64,000 nt of DNA, from positions 868,001 to 932,000 of the forward strand of contig NZ_CP042997.1 in assembly GCF_008087625.1 (NCBI RefSeq), written 5' to 3'. The notes beneath the pieces are model-generated. The model was not told the DNA's origin and made no database searches. It worked only from the letters and a program-made list of their open reading frames with translations. A program made the translations under genes and the position numbers. This document shows, in pieces, positions 36,846-44,998 of this stretch. How positions within the stretch are numbered: the stretch's first letter is position 1; each line of letters begins with the position of its first letter. Source of the stretch: Aquisphaera giovannonii (lineage in GTDB: Bacteria > Planctomycetota > Planctomycetia > Isosphaerales > Isosphaeraceae).

Positions 36846-37883
36846 ATGACTCCGAACCTGAATCGCCGGCAGTTCACCTCCCTGGGCGCGGCCAGCCTCG
36901 CCGCCCTCTCCATCGGCGCGGCGCCGCAGAAGCCGACCGGGAAGCGGAGGCCGGTCGTCGTGGCCAGCGGCAACGTCAAGACCGCCGAGATCGCCATGGA
37001 CCTCCTGACCAAGGGGGCCGACCCGCTCGACGCGGCGATCGCCGGCGTGGCCATCGTCGAGGCCGACCCCAACGAGCACAGCGTGGGCCTCGGCGGGACG
37101 CCCAACGAGGAGGGCGTCGTGGAGCTGGACGCCTCCGTGATGCACGGGCCGACCCACGGCGGGGCCGGAGTCGCGGGCCTGCGGAACATCGTCCACCCCG
37201 CGGCCGTCGCCCGCTGCATCCTCAAGCGGACGCGGCACGTCCTGATGGTCGGCGACAACGCCCTGAAATTCGCCAGGGAGCACGGGTTCCCCGAGCAGGA
37301 CCTGCTCACCGAGGACACCCGGAAGGCGTGGATCGCCTGGAAGGAGGCGCGGCTCCGCGGCGCCCGGATCCCGGAGAACCTGGCCTTCGCGGACCCGGTC
37401 GTCCGCGAGCTCGTGCAGCGGCCGGTCCACGGCACGATCCACTGCTCCTGCCTGGACACCCACGGGGACCTGGGCTGCGTCACCACCACCTCCGGCCTCG
37501 GCTACAAGGTCCCCGGCCGCGTCGGCGACTCCCCCATCCTGGGCGCCGGCATCTGGCTGGACAACGGCGTCGGCTCGTGCGGCTCGGTCGGGCTGGGCGA
37601 GGTGAACCTCCTGAACTGCGCCTCGTTCCTCGTCGTCGAGAACCTCCGCCGCGGCCTCAAGCCGAAGGACGCCCTGGTCGCCACCACCAGGCAGGTCGTG
37701 GAGACCTCCACCCGCGACCCGCGGTTCCGCGACGAGAAGGGCAAGCCGGCCTTCGACGTCGTCTTCTACCTGCTGACCAAGGACGGCAAGTACGCCGCCG
37801 CGAACATCCACGGCCCCGCCCGGCTCGTCGTCGCCGACGGCGACGGCATCCGCGAGGTGGACTCCGCCGCCCTCCTCGACTGA
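36846..37883 (+). CDS. Exported glycosylasparaginase-like Ntn hydrolase
   Basis: A 345-residue N4-(beta-N-acetylglucosaminyl)-L-asparaginase-type protein. The N-terminus NRRQFTSLGAASLAALSIGAA is a Tat-type signal. The family start VVVASGN...KTAEIAMDLL is followed by DPLDAAIAGVAIVEADP and GLGGTPNEEGVVELDASVM. Autocleavage should occur before Thr197 in the motif HGTIHCSCLD, which would become the N-terminal nucleophile. The beta subunit continues GLGYKVPGRVGDSPILGAG and GVGSCGSVGLGE. It would cleave the amide between GlcNAc and Asn, an exported activity fitting use of glycoproteins. The HGT motif differs from the HDT of many homologues. Confidence 0.88.
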   Translation: MTPNLNRRQFTSLGAASLAALSIGAAPQKPTGKRRPVVVASGNVKTAEIAMDLLTKGADPLDAAIAGVAIVEADPNEHSVGLGGTPNEEGVVELDASVMHGPTHGGAGVAGLRNIVHPAAVARCILKRTRHVLMVGDNALKFAREHGFPEQDLLTEDTRKAWIAWKEARLRGARIPENLAFADPVVRELVQRPVHGTIHCSCLDTHGDLGCVTTTSGLGYKVPGRVGDSPILGAGIWLDNGVGSCGSVGLGEVNLLNCASFLVVENLRRGLKPKDALVATTRQVVETSTRDPRFRDEKGKPAFDVVFYLLTKDGKYAAANIHGPARLVVADGDGIREVDSAALLD

Positions 37884-37899
37884 CCGCCCGCCCGCCCGC

Positions 37900-37933
37900 G
37901 CCCGGCGGTCCCGCGCCGGGCATCGATTTTGCA
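37900..37933 (+). terminator. Intrinsic terminator after the glycosylasparaginase gene
   Basis: GCCCGGCG (37900-37907) and CGCCGGGC (37914-37921) form an eight-pair stem with a six-base loop, followed by ATCGATTTTGCATTT. The T-rich tail makes this the most convincing intrinsic terminator in the window. Confidence 0.65.
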
Positions 37934-38003
37934 TTTCCATCGGATCCATGCGGCCGGCCCCCCGCCCGGGGTCGCCGAGGTCCTCCACAGGGAGTCGCCA
38001 CGC

Positions 38004-38624
38004 ATGGACCCGATCACCCGTTCGATTGACAAGGTTGAGGAGCTGCTGGGACACAGCCCGCACCCGGCGATCGTCGCGGTCCCCCTGGGGGCCTGGACGG
38101 TGAGCAACGTGGCCGACGCGCTCTACATGGTCTCGGGCAACGAGGCGCTGGACGACGCGGCCCAGGTGAGCATGGCCGTCGGGCTCGTCGGCGCGGCGGG
38201 CGCGGCCGTCACCGGCCTGCGCGACTACGGGTACATCCCGAAGGACCGCCAGCCGAACCACTCGATCGCCACGACCCACGCCATCGGCAACGCGGTCGTC
38301 GGCTCGCTCTTCGTGACGAGCTACGTGATGCGCGCCCGCTGCCGCGCGGCCGGACATCGGGCGGGCCTCCTCCCGCGGCTCCTGGCCCTTGCCGGCGGGG
38401 CCCTCTCCGTCTACACCGGCTACCTGGGCGGCAAGCTCGTGGAGGAATACGGCGAGGCCGTCAAGCCCGTCATGGAGGGGCAGGACGCGGGGCGGGAGGG
38501 CCGGAGGCTCGAGTCCGGCACCTCCGGGCAGGGCCGCGAGATCCCGCTCGGCCCGCAGGAGACGCGGGAGCCGGCCCCGGAATCGGCGGGCCGCCGCAAC
38601 GGGGGACCTCGCCGGACCCGCTGA
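38004..38624 (+). CDS. DUF2231-like membrane protein
   Basis: A 206-residue protein with about four hydrophobic segments in the first 150 residues. HSPHPAIVAVPLGAWTVSNV is the typical DUF2231 opening, where the His/Pro pair is conserved, and the second segment contains VGLVGAAGAAVTGLRDYGYI. DUF2231 proteins are small membrane proteins of unknown function, sometimes fused to ferredoxin or haem-binding modules, none of which is present here. The last 55 residues are hydrophilic and rich in Gly, Arg and Pro. GGGAG nine bases before the ATG supports the start. The next gene is convergent 13 bases away. Confidence 0.8.
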   Translation: MDPITRSIDKVEELLGHSPHPAIVAVPLGAWTVSNVADALYMVSGNEALDDAAQVSMAVGLVGAAGAAVTGLRDYGYIPKDRQPNHSIATTHAIGNAVVGSLFVTSYVMRARCRAAGHRAGLLPRLLALAGGALSVYTGYLGGKLVEEYGEAVKPVMEGQDAGREGRRLESGTSGQGREIPLGPQETREPAPESAGRRNGGPRRTR

Positions 38625-38637
38625 GGCCGGCATCCGC

Positions 38638-40614
38638 TCACGGGGCCGCCGGCCGACTGCGCCACGGTCGCTCGCGGCGGAACGGCCCGGGGCCGGCTTG
38701 CTCGGCGCGGAGCCACGTGCGATAGGGCGAGCCGTCGGCCCCGGCGCTCGCGAAGTCGCAGAGGAGGATCGGGCCGGCCGTCGTCGACGCCTCGACAAGG
38801 AGGACAGGCGTCGGCGAGGCCGACCAATCGACGAGCTTGCCGAGGGTGATCGACTTGCCCAGGCTCGGCGGATCGGCCGGCTTCCCGGGATTGAACCGCT
38901 GGTCGAAGGCCAGCAGGATCGGCCCGCGATAGATCGAGACGCGGCCCGCGGCCTCCCGCTCGCCGGCCCACAGGTGCGGGGCCATGTCGAGTTCCAGCGC
39001 GACCTCATCGCCGGCCTTCCACTCCCGGTCCAGCTCCAGGTACGTCGCCGGCTTCACCGCGCCAACGGGCTCGCCGTTGACCGCGACCCTCGTTTTCGAG
39101 GACCAGTGGGGGATCCGCAGCCTCAGGGCGAATCGCCCGGGCTGCTCGGGGCGGACGCGGACCTTGACCAGGCCCGATCGGGGATAGTCGGAGGCCGTCT
39201 CGAGCCGGAGCTTCTCCCCCGAGGGCGTCTCCGCGGCGTAGCTGCCGGGCCCGTACCAGTTGAGCGTGATGCGGCCGTCCGGGCTTTCCATGAGGGCCCA
39301 CTCGGGCAGCATGCCCAGGCCCCGGGCGGCGTTGACGCTGCAGCAGTTGAGCTCGGGGGAGCCCGGCCTGGCCTGGAAGACGATCTCGTGCGAGTTCGCC
39401 CTCCGGTCGCCGTCCATCGGCGTGTTGTAGGTGCTCCACCGCCCGGAGGGGGAATACATGCCCATGGCCGAATTGAACGTCGAGAGCTCCAGCTCGTCGG
39501 CCGCGATCGGGTCGCCGGTCATCTCGAGCATGGCGACGGTGTCCGCCATCCAGGCGATCGTGCAGCAGGTCTCGATGGGCCTGGGGTCGTAGGGGTTGCC
39601 CTGCGCCTGCTCGCCGGAGGAGAAGCCGCCGTTGTTGTGGCGGTCGAGCCTGGCGATGCTCCACCAGAGGTTCGCGAACGCCTTGCCGGCGTCGGCGGCC
39701 TCGGGCGCCCCGCCGGCGGCGGCCAGCTCCGCGAGGGCCAGGATCGGGTGCAGGCTCTCCCATCGCGGCCTCGGCAGTTGATAATACTCCGATCCCGCGA
39801 GGCCGCGGCGGAGGTAGTCGCCCGCGAGCGGCTTGCCGTCGGGGCCGACGGCCGCGAACTCGGCGACGAGCTGCCGGGCGAGTTCCAGGTGGCGCGGGTC
39901 CTTCGTCCTGGCGTAAAGGATCGCCATCCCGTGGGCCGGGGCGAGGTTCGTCTCGGTCGAGCCCGTGTCCACCAGCCGCGGCGACTTCGCGCCGAGGAAC
40001 TTCGCGACGAACAGGTCGCCGATCCGCCGCGCGGCGTCGAGCGCCTTCGCGTCGCCGGTCAGGTCGTGCCAGGCGAGGAGCCCGACGATGGCGTGATAGT
40101 GCCCCCACGCGTCCCAGGTGGGGCCGGGCTTGCCGTCCACGTTGGGGGCCTGCCCGGTCAGCCTGGAGCCCTTCGGGAAGGGGCCGAGGTAGCCGTCGGC
40201 GTCCTGGAGCGCGACGAACTCCGCCACGAACCGCTCGAGGTGGGCCCGGAGCCGCGGGTCGTTCGTGGCCCGAAGCACGGCCGTGGCGCCGGTGAGGTAC
40301 TTGCCGGCGAACTCGCCCGACCAGGGGAGCAGGTTGCGATACGGCGGGCGGTCGCGGTCGGCGAACATCGCGAGGATGGCCGGGTTGCCGGCCGTCGCGG
40401 GGATCAGCCAGTTCTCGGTGATCCGGTCGAGGTATCCGCGGACGGGCCCCTCGAGCGTCATCTTCAGCGGCTCCGCGGGCCGGAGGGCCGGGCGCGGGGC
40501 GTCATTCGCGAGGGCGTTCACCCCGACGGCCGGCGCGAAGAGGGCGGCGAGCATCGTCGTCGCGATCGCGGCCGCGCCGCGGCGTCGCGGGCGCGCGAAG
40601 TGGTTTGCAGTCAT
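38638..40614 (-). CDS. Exported GH127 (DUF1680) glycosidase, beta-L-arabinofuranosidase-like
   Basis: A 658-residue protein with a signal peptide (AAAIATTMLAALFAPAVGVNALA). The catalytic (alpha/alpha)6 domain shows GYLDRITENWLIPA, WDAWGHYHAIVGLLAW, ETCCTIAWMADTVAML and ELNCCSVNAARGLGML. The Glu and the two Cys pairs correspond to the zinc-coordinating Glu/Cys cluster of characterised GH127 enzymes, in which one Cys is the proposed nucleophile. The C-terminal third is beta-rich (FALRLRIPHWSS). It would release beta-L-arabinofuranose or related sugars outside the cytoplasm. GGAGGG lies 11 bases before the ATG. It is convergent with the DUF2231-like gene. Confidence 0.9.
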   Translation of the reverse strand: MTANHFARPRRRGAAAIATTMLAALFAPAVGVNALANDAPRPALRPAEPLKMTLEGPVRGYLDRITENWLIPATAGNPAILAMFADRDRPPYRNLLPWSGEFAGKYLTGATAVLRATNDPRLRAHLERFVAEFVALQDADGYLGPFPKGSRLTGQAPNVDGKPGPTWDAWGHYHAIVGLLAWHDLTGDAKALDAARRIGDLFVAKFLGAKSPRLVDTGSTETNLAPAHGMAILYARTKDPRHLELARQLVAEFAAVGPDGKPLAGDYLRRGLAGSEYYQLPRPRWESLHPILALAELAAAGGAPEAADAGKAFANLWWSIARLDRHNNGGFSSGEQAQGNPYDPRPIETCCTIAWMADTVAMLEMTGDPIAADELELSTFNSAMGMYSPSGRWSTYNTPMDGDRRANSHEIVFQARPGSPELNCCSVNAARGLGMLPEWALMESPDGRITLNWYGPGSYAAETPSGEKLRLETASDYPRSGLVKVRVRPEQPGRFALRLRIPHWSSKTRVAVNGEPVGAVKPATYLELDREWKAGDEVALELDMAPHLWAGEREAAGRVSIYRGPILLAFDQRFNPGKPADPPSLGKSITLGKLVDWSASPTPVLLVEASTTAGPILLCDFASAGADGSPYRTWLRAEQAGPGPFRRERPWRSRPAAP

Positions 40615-41320
40615 GGCGGTTCATTCCCTCCGTCGCGGTGTGTGAGGATCCGTCGATTCGACGACGAACATACGGGACGCGGCGGGGCGTTTCAACGCGG
40701 CGGAGGCGACAGGCGACGGCGCGGATTCGCTGCGACGTCGCAGTGATCCGCGGTCGATGCGTACGCTCCCGGCCGTCTCTCGGCGATGGCGATCCCGTGG
40801 TGCCGCTCCGCTCCACGACGGCCACCCGGCGCGGGCGTGAGCCGGGCGGGCGGGCTTCTCCCCCCGGGTGGCCGTGGCAGGGCCGAAAGTCTGACGCGAC
40901 GCGGTAGTGTGCCGCGAATTCGGGCGGCCGTCTTCGCCACGGAGGGCGCCGGCCGGTTCATGGAGAGGGCCGTCCCGGTTCTCCCCCTTACCAAGGGGGA
41001 GTTAGAGGGGGTGGATGGCGCGGGCCGGGGGAATCGAATCCACCCCCCTGTATCCCCCCTTGGTAAGGGGGGAAGCGTGCGGGGCGGCGAAGACGGCCGT
41101 CCGAATTCGCGGCACACTACCGCGTCGCGTCACACCGAAGGCGATGCCACGGGATCGCCTCGTCTTGCGAGTCGGCCATCGAGCCCCTCGCCGGCTCGAT
41201 GGCCGTGGCGTCGCCGCGCTCGCACCACGGCCACCCGCGGCCTGTCCCGGCGCCATGGTGAAGGTCCGGGGCCGGAGCCCGGTCCCGGGGCCGCGGCGAG
41301 GAGACTCGCCGACCCGACGA
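40615..41320. repeat. Spacer with a REP pair, one copy split by an inserted element
   Basis: No gene is supported. A plus-oriented REP hairpin of the variant stem type lies at 40788-40829. A minus-oriented copy is split in two: 40864-40887 and 41135-41159, with a 247-base inverted-repeat element between them (listed separately). Further REP-like fragments occur up to about 41,250. The upstream promoter of the GH127 gene should lie in the first 150 bases; a short palindrome CGTCGATTCGACG near 40,650 is visible there. Confidence 0.7.
40888..41134. mobile_element. MITE-like inverted-repeat element inserted in a REP hairpin
   Basis: The element is a long imperfect palindrome. Terminal arms of 47 bases (40892-40938 and 41086-41132) begin TGACGCGACGCGGTAGTGTG and differ at one position. 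A second inner pair of arms contains CCCCTTACCAAGGGGG and CCCCCTTGGTAAGGGG. It has no coding capacity. The flanks carry CCGAA on both sides (40883-40887 and 41135-41139), consistent with a 5-base target duplication, and deleting the element restores a complete REP hairpin with a perfect outer stem (GTGGCA/TGCCAC). It is probably mobilised in trans by a transposase not in this window. Confidence 0.8.
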
Positions 41321-42394
41321 TCAATCGCCCTGCGATTCCGCCGGGACCACCTGCAAGGTCAGGATCTCCGGGCGGCGGAGGATCCGCAGCGGGGTCCTCA
41401 CGCCGACGCGTTCCTCGGTCAGGAGCCGGTGCAGGTCGTCGATGCCGCCGACGGGCTGGCCGTCGAGGCCGAGGATGACGTCGCCCTCCTCCAGGCCGGC
41501 GGCGTCGGCGGGGCCGCCGGGCTCGACGCCCTGGACGAGGACGCCGCCGCGGCCCGCTCCGTTGCGACGCCCGCCGGCGGCCGGGCCCGGGACGTGGACG
41601 GTCTGCACGGCGATGCCGATCCGAGCGCGGCGGACGCGGCCGTCGCGGATGAGGCGGCCGGCGACGAACTTCGCGGTGTTGATGGCGATCGCGAAGCAGA
41701 TGCCCTGCGCCGGGAGGATCATCGCCGTGTTCACGCCGATCACCCGCCCGCGCGAGTCCACGAGCGGACCGCCGGAGTTCCCGGGGTTGAGCGCCGCGTC
41801 CGTCTGGAGGACGTCGTCGATCAGCCGCCCGGATCCCGCCCGCAGCGTCCGGCCCAGCGCGCTGACCACGCCCGCCGTCACCGAGCTCTGGAACCCGTAG
41901 GGGTGGCCGATCGCCAGGGCGATCTGCCCGACGCGGACGGCCTTGGAATCGCCGAGCACCGCGGGCACGAGCTCCCCGGCGTGCACGCGGATCACGGCGA
42001 GGTCCGTCGCCGGGTCGTCGCCGATCAGGTCCGCCGGGTGCGACGTCCCGTCGTGGAGCGTCACCTCGATCGGGCTCGCCCCGTGGACCACGTGGCTGTT
42101 CGTGAGGATATAGCCGCTCGACGTGAAGACGAACCCGGAGCCCGTCCCGCCGCCCGAGCCGCCCCGCCCCCTGCCCGCGAACCGGGCCTCGATGTGGACG
42201 ACCGACGGGCTGACCTTCTCCGCCGCGCCGACGACGGCCCTCGAATACGAGTCGAGCAGGGCGAGGTCGTCCGCCTCCGCCCTGTCCGCGGCCTCGGCCG
42301 CTTGCGGGGCCGGCTCGGCCGCGAGGTTCCCCGCCGTGCCATCGCCCAGGAATTCGAACTCCGCGTCGCTGTCCGTCCAGGCCGTCGCGATCAT
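41321..42394 (-). CDS. HtrA/DegP-like serine protease with one PDZ domain
   Basis: A 357-residue S1C protease. The triad is His101 in LTNSHVVHG, Asp131 in ATDLAVIRV and Ser207 in NPGNSGGPLVDSRG. A single PDZ domain follows (VLVQGVEPGGPADAAGLEEGD, about 275-345). The start at 42394 is chosen because GGGGAGGGG lies four bases before its ATG; upstream ATGs lack this. No signal peptide or membrane segment is present: the N-terminus is acidic (DSDAEFEFLGDG), so the protein may be cytoplasmic, unlike most HtrA proteases. It lies downstream of two sigma-HlyD genes on the same strand, 101 bases after the second, and may be cotranscribed with them. Confidence 0.9.
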   Translation of the reverse strand: MIATAWTDSDAEFEFLGDGTAGNLAAEPAPQAAEAADRAEADDLALLDSYSRAVVGAAEKVSPSVVHIEARFAGRGRGGSGGGTGSGFVFTSSGYILTNSHVVHGASPIEVTLHDGTSHPADLIGDDPATDLAVIRVHAGELVPAVLGDSKAVRVGQIALAIGHPYGFQSSVTAGVVSALGRTLRAGSGRLIDDVLQTDAALNPGNSGGPLVDSRGRVIGVNTAMILPAQGICFAIAINTAKFVAGRLIRDGRVRRARIGIAVQTVHVPGPAAGGRRNGAGRGGVLVQGVEPGGPADAAGLEEGDVILGLDGQPVGGIDDLHRLLTEERVGVRTPLRILRRPEILTLQVVPAESQGD

Positions 42395-42495
42395 CAGACC
42401 CCTCCCCGGCATGGTGCCGGTCTTGCTGAGGAAGTCTAGCGGCCCGGGCAAGGGGCGAGGCGGGCTGGCCCGGGCGGAGGCCCGCGCCGTCGGGG

Positions 42496-44865
42496 TCATC
42501 GGGCCGGCCGGGCTCGCTTGCCTCGTGCGGACTTGGGTCGCGCGGGAGGCGTCGGGGCTCCGAGCCGCACGGACCGCCGCTGCTCGTCGCTCAGCAAATC
42601 GAAGGGCTTCAGGACGACCTCCTCGCCGTCGCGGAGCCCGGCCTTGACCTCCACGCGGATGCTCGACGGGTCGGCATCGGCGGTCGAGTCTCCCAGCTCG
42701 GCCGTCCGGAGCTCGATGCTGCCGTCGGGCCGCTTCACCGCGAGGTGGTCCTTCGCCTCGTAGGTGAGCACGGCCTCGGCCGGGATGGCGAGGGCGTCTT
42801 CCCGCTCGGCGACGAGGACCTCCACGTCGGCCGTCATCCCGGGGACGAGCGGGGCCTGGGTATCCGCGAGGCGGATCCTCGTCGTGTACACCTTCGCCGA
42901 TTGGAAGAATGAGCCCGGGTCGGGCAGCGGGGCCACCTCGACGACCAGGCCCGCGAATCGCCTGTCGGGGAACGCATCGATCCGGACCTGGACCTTCTGC
43001 CCCTCCCGGACGCGATCGATCATCGCCTCGTCGAGCTTGGCGACCACCTGCAGGGGGCCCTCGGCGTCGACGATCGAGAGGAGCTTCTGACGCTCGCGGA
43101 CGGTGGCCCCTTCCTCGATCTGGGCGGTGGGGCTGCCGGACGCCCTCATCGGGTCGTTGGCGTAGACCACGCGCCCGTCCCGGGGGGCGAGCAGCTTGCA
43201 GTGGGTGATCTGGCTCTCGAGCTTGGCCCGCCTGGAGTCCTCCAGCGCGGCCTTCTCCGCCGCGGCCTTCCGGGCGGCCTGGGCCTTCAGGACCTCGGCT
43301 TCCAGGGCAATCGTGGTCTTCCGGGCTTCGAACTGTTCGAGCACCGCGAGCCGGCCCTTGGCGGCCTCGATCGCGGCCCCGGCGCGTTGCAGGTCCACCT
43401 CGGCCCGGTCGCGGGCGTCTTCCAGGATGAAACGGGCCGCGACGTCCGCGGGTGTGGGCGTGTCCGCCTTCCCGGAGGTGGCGCGTTGCATCGCCTCCAG
43501 CCCCTTCCTCGCCCGCTCGATCCGCCTGGCGACGGCCTCTCGCTCCGCGGCCGCGAGGTCGACCTCGCGGCGGCGCTGGTCCCTGTCCCGGGGGAGGATC
43601 CCCTGCTGGTACTCCCGGAGCGCCAGCTCGGCGGTCTGGAGGACGCGGTCGGCGAGATCGACGGCCTTCTGCGCGTCCTGGATCGCGATCCGCTGGTTGA
43701 CGAGCTGATCGCGGAGGGTCGCCGAGTCCAGCTCCGCGACCGGGTCTCCCTTCTTCACGCGTGTCCCCTCGGGCGCGAGGGAGATGATCGTGGTCTTCCC
43801 TTCCACCCCGGAGTAGACGTCGGCCCGGTCGATGGCCTCCAACCTGCCGCGTCCGCGGACGGTCGCGCGGAACGGACCCGGCTGCGCCCGGTAGGTGGCG
43901 AGCTCAACATCGGGCCCCGGCCTCAGGACGACCTTCTCCTCGGCGGCCGGGGGCCGGGCCGACGGCGGATCGGAGGGCTTCGCGGTCGTCGCCTGCCCGG
44001 AGACGAGGCGTGCGCCGGAGACGGTCGCGGCGGCGGCGAGGATCGCGCCACCGACCTTCCACCAGGAGGATCGTGCCATGGCCGTGAGGACTCCCTGTGC
44101 GACGAGGCCGGCGGAGGTGCCGGCGAGTGTCTGAGTCGCGGCGAGCCGCACCGCGGCGGCGGTCGTGGCGCGGATGAGGGCGTCGGGGACCTCGGGGTCG
44201 AGCCCGAGGCGGATCGCCGGGACCAAGGCGGCCGTGGGCGACACGCCGCGGCGGGAGAGCCGCCCCTTCAGCCGTTCGCGGGCCCGGCTCAGCCGGCTCT
44301 TGACCGTGCCGACGGGCCATCCGGCGTGGCGGGCGGCCTGCTCGTGCGTCCGGCCCTCCAGGTCGCAGAGCACGACCGGGATGCGGTAGCGGTCCGGCAG
44401 GCGGCCGATCTCCTCGTGGAGGATGCGGCCGAGGTCGTCGAGGCCCCCGTCGTCGCCGCGGTCCACGGTCGCCTCCGCCGGGCGGGCGCCGGCCGCCTCG
44501 TGCCTCCGCCGCCTCGCCGCGGCCCCGCGGGCGCACGAGGCCGTCCGCAACGCGACCTGGTGCAGCCACGGGCCGATCGAGTCGGCCACCCAGAGCGACC
44601 GGGCCCGCCTCACGAGGACGAGGAACGTCGCCTGGAAGGCGTCCTCCGCGTCCTGCTCGCGCGATCTCCCGAGCACGCCGCGGCAGACCCGCAGGACCAT
44701 CGGCCCGTGCCGCTCCACGATCGCGGCGAAGGCCTGCTCCGCCGCCGGGCCGCCGCGGGTGGAGAACCGCTCCAGGAGCTGGCCGTCGGTCAGCCCGGCG
44801 GCCGTGCCGTCGGCGAGCAGGCCGTCGAGCTGCCTCAGGAAACCGCGCGCCTGTCCCGTCGCCAC
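42496..44865 (-). CDS. ECF sigma factor fused to HlyD-type membrane adaptor (copy A)
   Basis: A 789-residue chimera. Residues about 45-118 are sigma region 2 ([36 protein letters not shown]) and about 145-205 are region 4 ([36 protein letters not shown]). A linker (to 268) leads to one membrane segment at about 270-288. The rest is a HlyD/membrane-fusion-protein periplasmic adaptor: lipoyl half-motifs ([20 protein letters not shown] and [12 protein letters not shown]) flanking a coiled-coil hairpin (about 400-590), then beta-barrel segments ([19 protein letters not shown]). No transport ATPase or permease is adjacent. The GTG at 44865 follows a G-rich ribosome binding site seven bases away and is shared in style with copy B. 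The sigma part could be held at the membrane until a signal or cleavage frees it; that is inference. Confidence 0.9.
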   Translation of the reverse strand: MATGQARGFLRQLDGLLADGTAAGLTDGQLLERFSTRGGPAAEQAFAAIVERHGPMVLRVCRGVLGRSREQDAEDAFQATFLVLVRRARSLWVADSIGPWLHQVALRTASCARGAAARRRRHEAAGARPAEATVDRGDDGGLDDLGRILHEEIGRLPDRYRIPVVLCDLEGRTHEQAARHAGWPVGTVKSRLSRARERLKGRLSRRGVSPTAALVPAIRLGLDPEVPDALIRATTAAAVRLAATQTLAGTSAGLVAQGVLTAMARSSWWKVGGAILAAAATVSGARLVSGQATTAKPSDPPSARPPAAEEKVVLRPGPDVELATYRAQPGPFRATVRGRGRLEAIDRADVYSGVEGKTTIISLAPEGTRVKKGDPVAELDSATLRDQLVNQRIAIQDAQKAVDLADRVLQTAELALREYQQGILPRDRDQRRREVDLAAAEREAVARRIERARKGLEAMQRATSGKADTPTPADVAARFILEDARDRAEVDLQRAGAAIEAAKGRLAVLEQFEARKTTIALEAEVLKAQAARKAAAEKAALEDSRRAKLESQITHCKLLAPRDGRVVYANDPMRASGSPTAQIEEGATVRERQKLLSIVDAEGPLQVVAKLDEAMIDRVREGQKVQVRIDAFPDRRFAGLVVEVAPLPDPGSFFQSAKVYTTRIRLADTQAPLVPGMTADVEVLVAEREDALAIPAEAVLTYEAKDHLAVKRPDGSIELRTAELGDSTADADPSSIRVEVKAGLRDGEEVVLKPFDLLSDEQRRSVRLGAPTPPARPKSARGKRARPAR

Positions 44866-44998
44866 GGATGGACCCCCCCTGCGATCGCCCCCATCGCCCG
44901 TGTAATGTCGCGGGGGCCGCGGACGGTTCCGGGTTTCTCCAGATGGAGATTGAACCACGGAATCCAAGGAAAGGCACGGGAGGGGAGTCGATTCGGGA
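44866..44998. repeat. Short spacer with half of an ACCACGG-type repeat
   Basis: TTGAACCACGGAATCCAAGG begins near 44,949, followed by AAAGGCACGGGAGGGGAG. It resembles one arm of the inverted-repeat element at 47377-47636 but has no matching partner arm, so it looks like a partial or decayed copy. It sits between the two sigma-HlyD genes. Confidence 0.45.
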
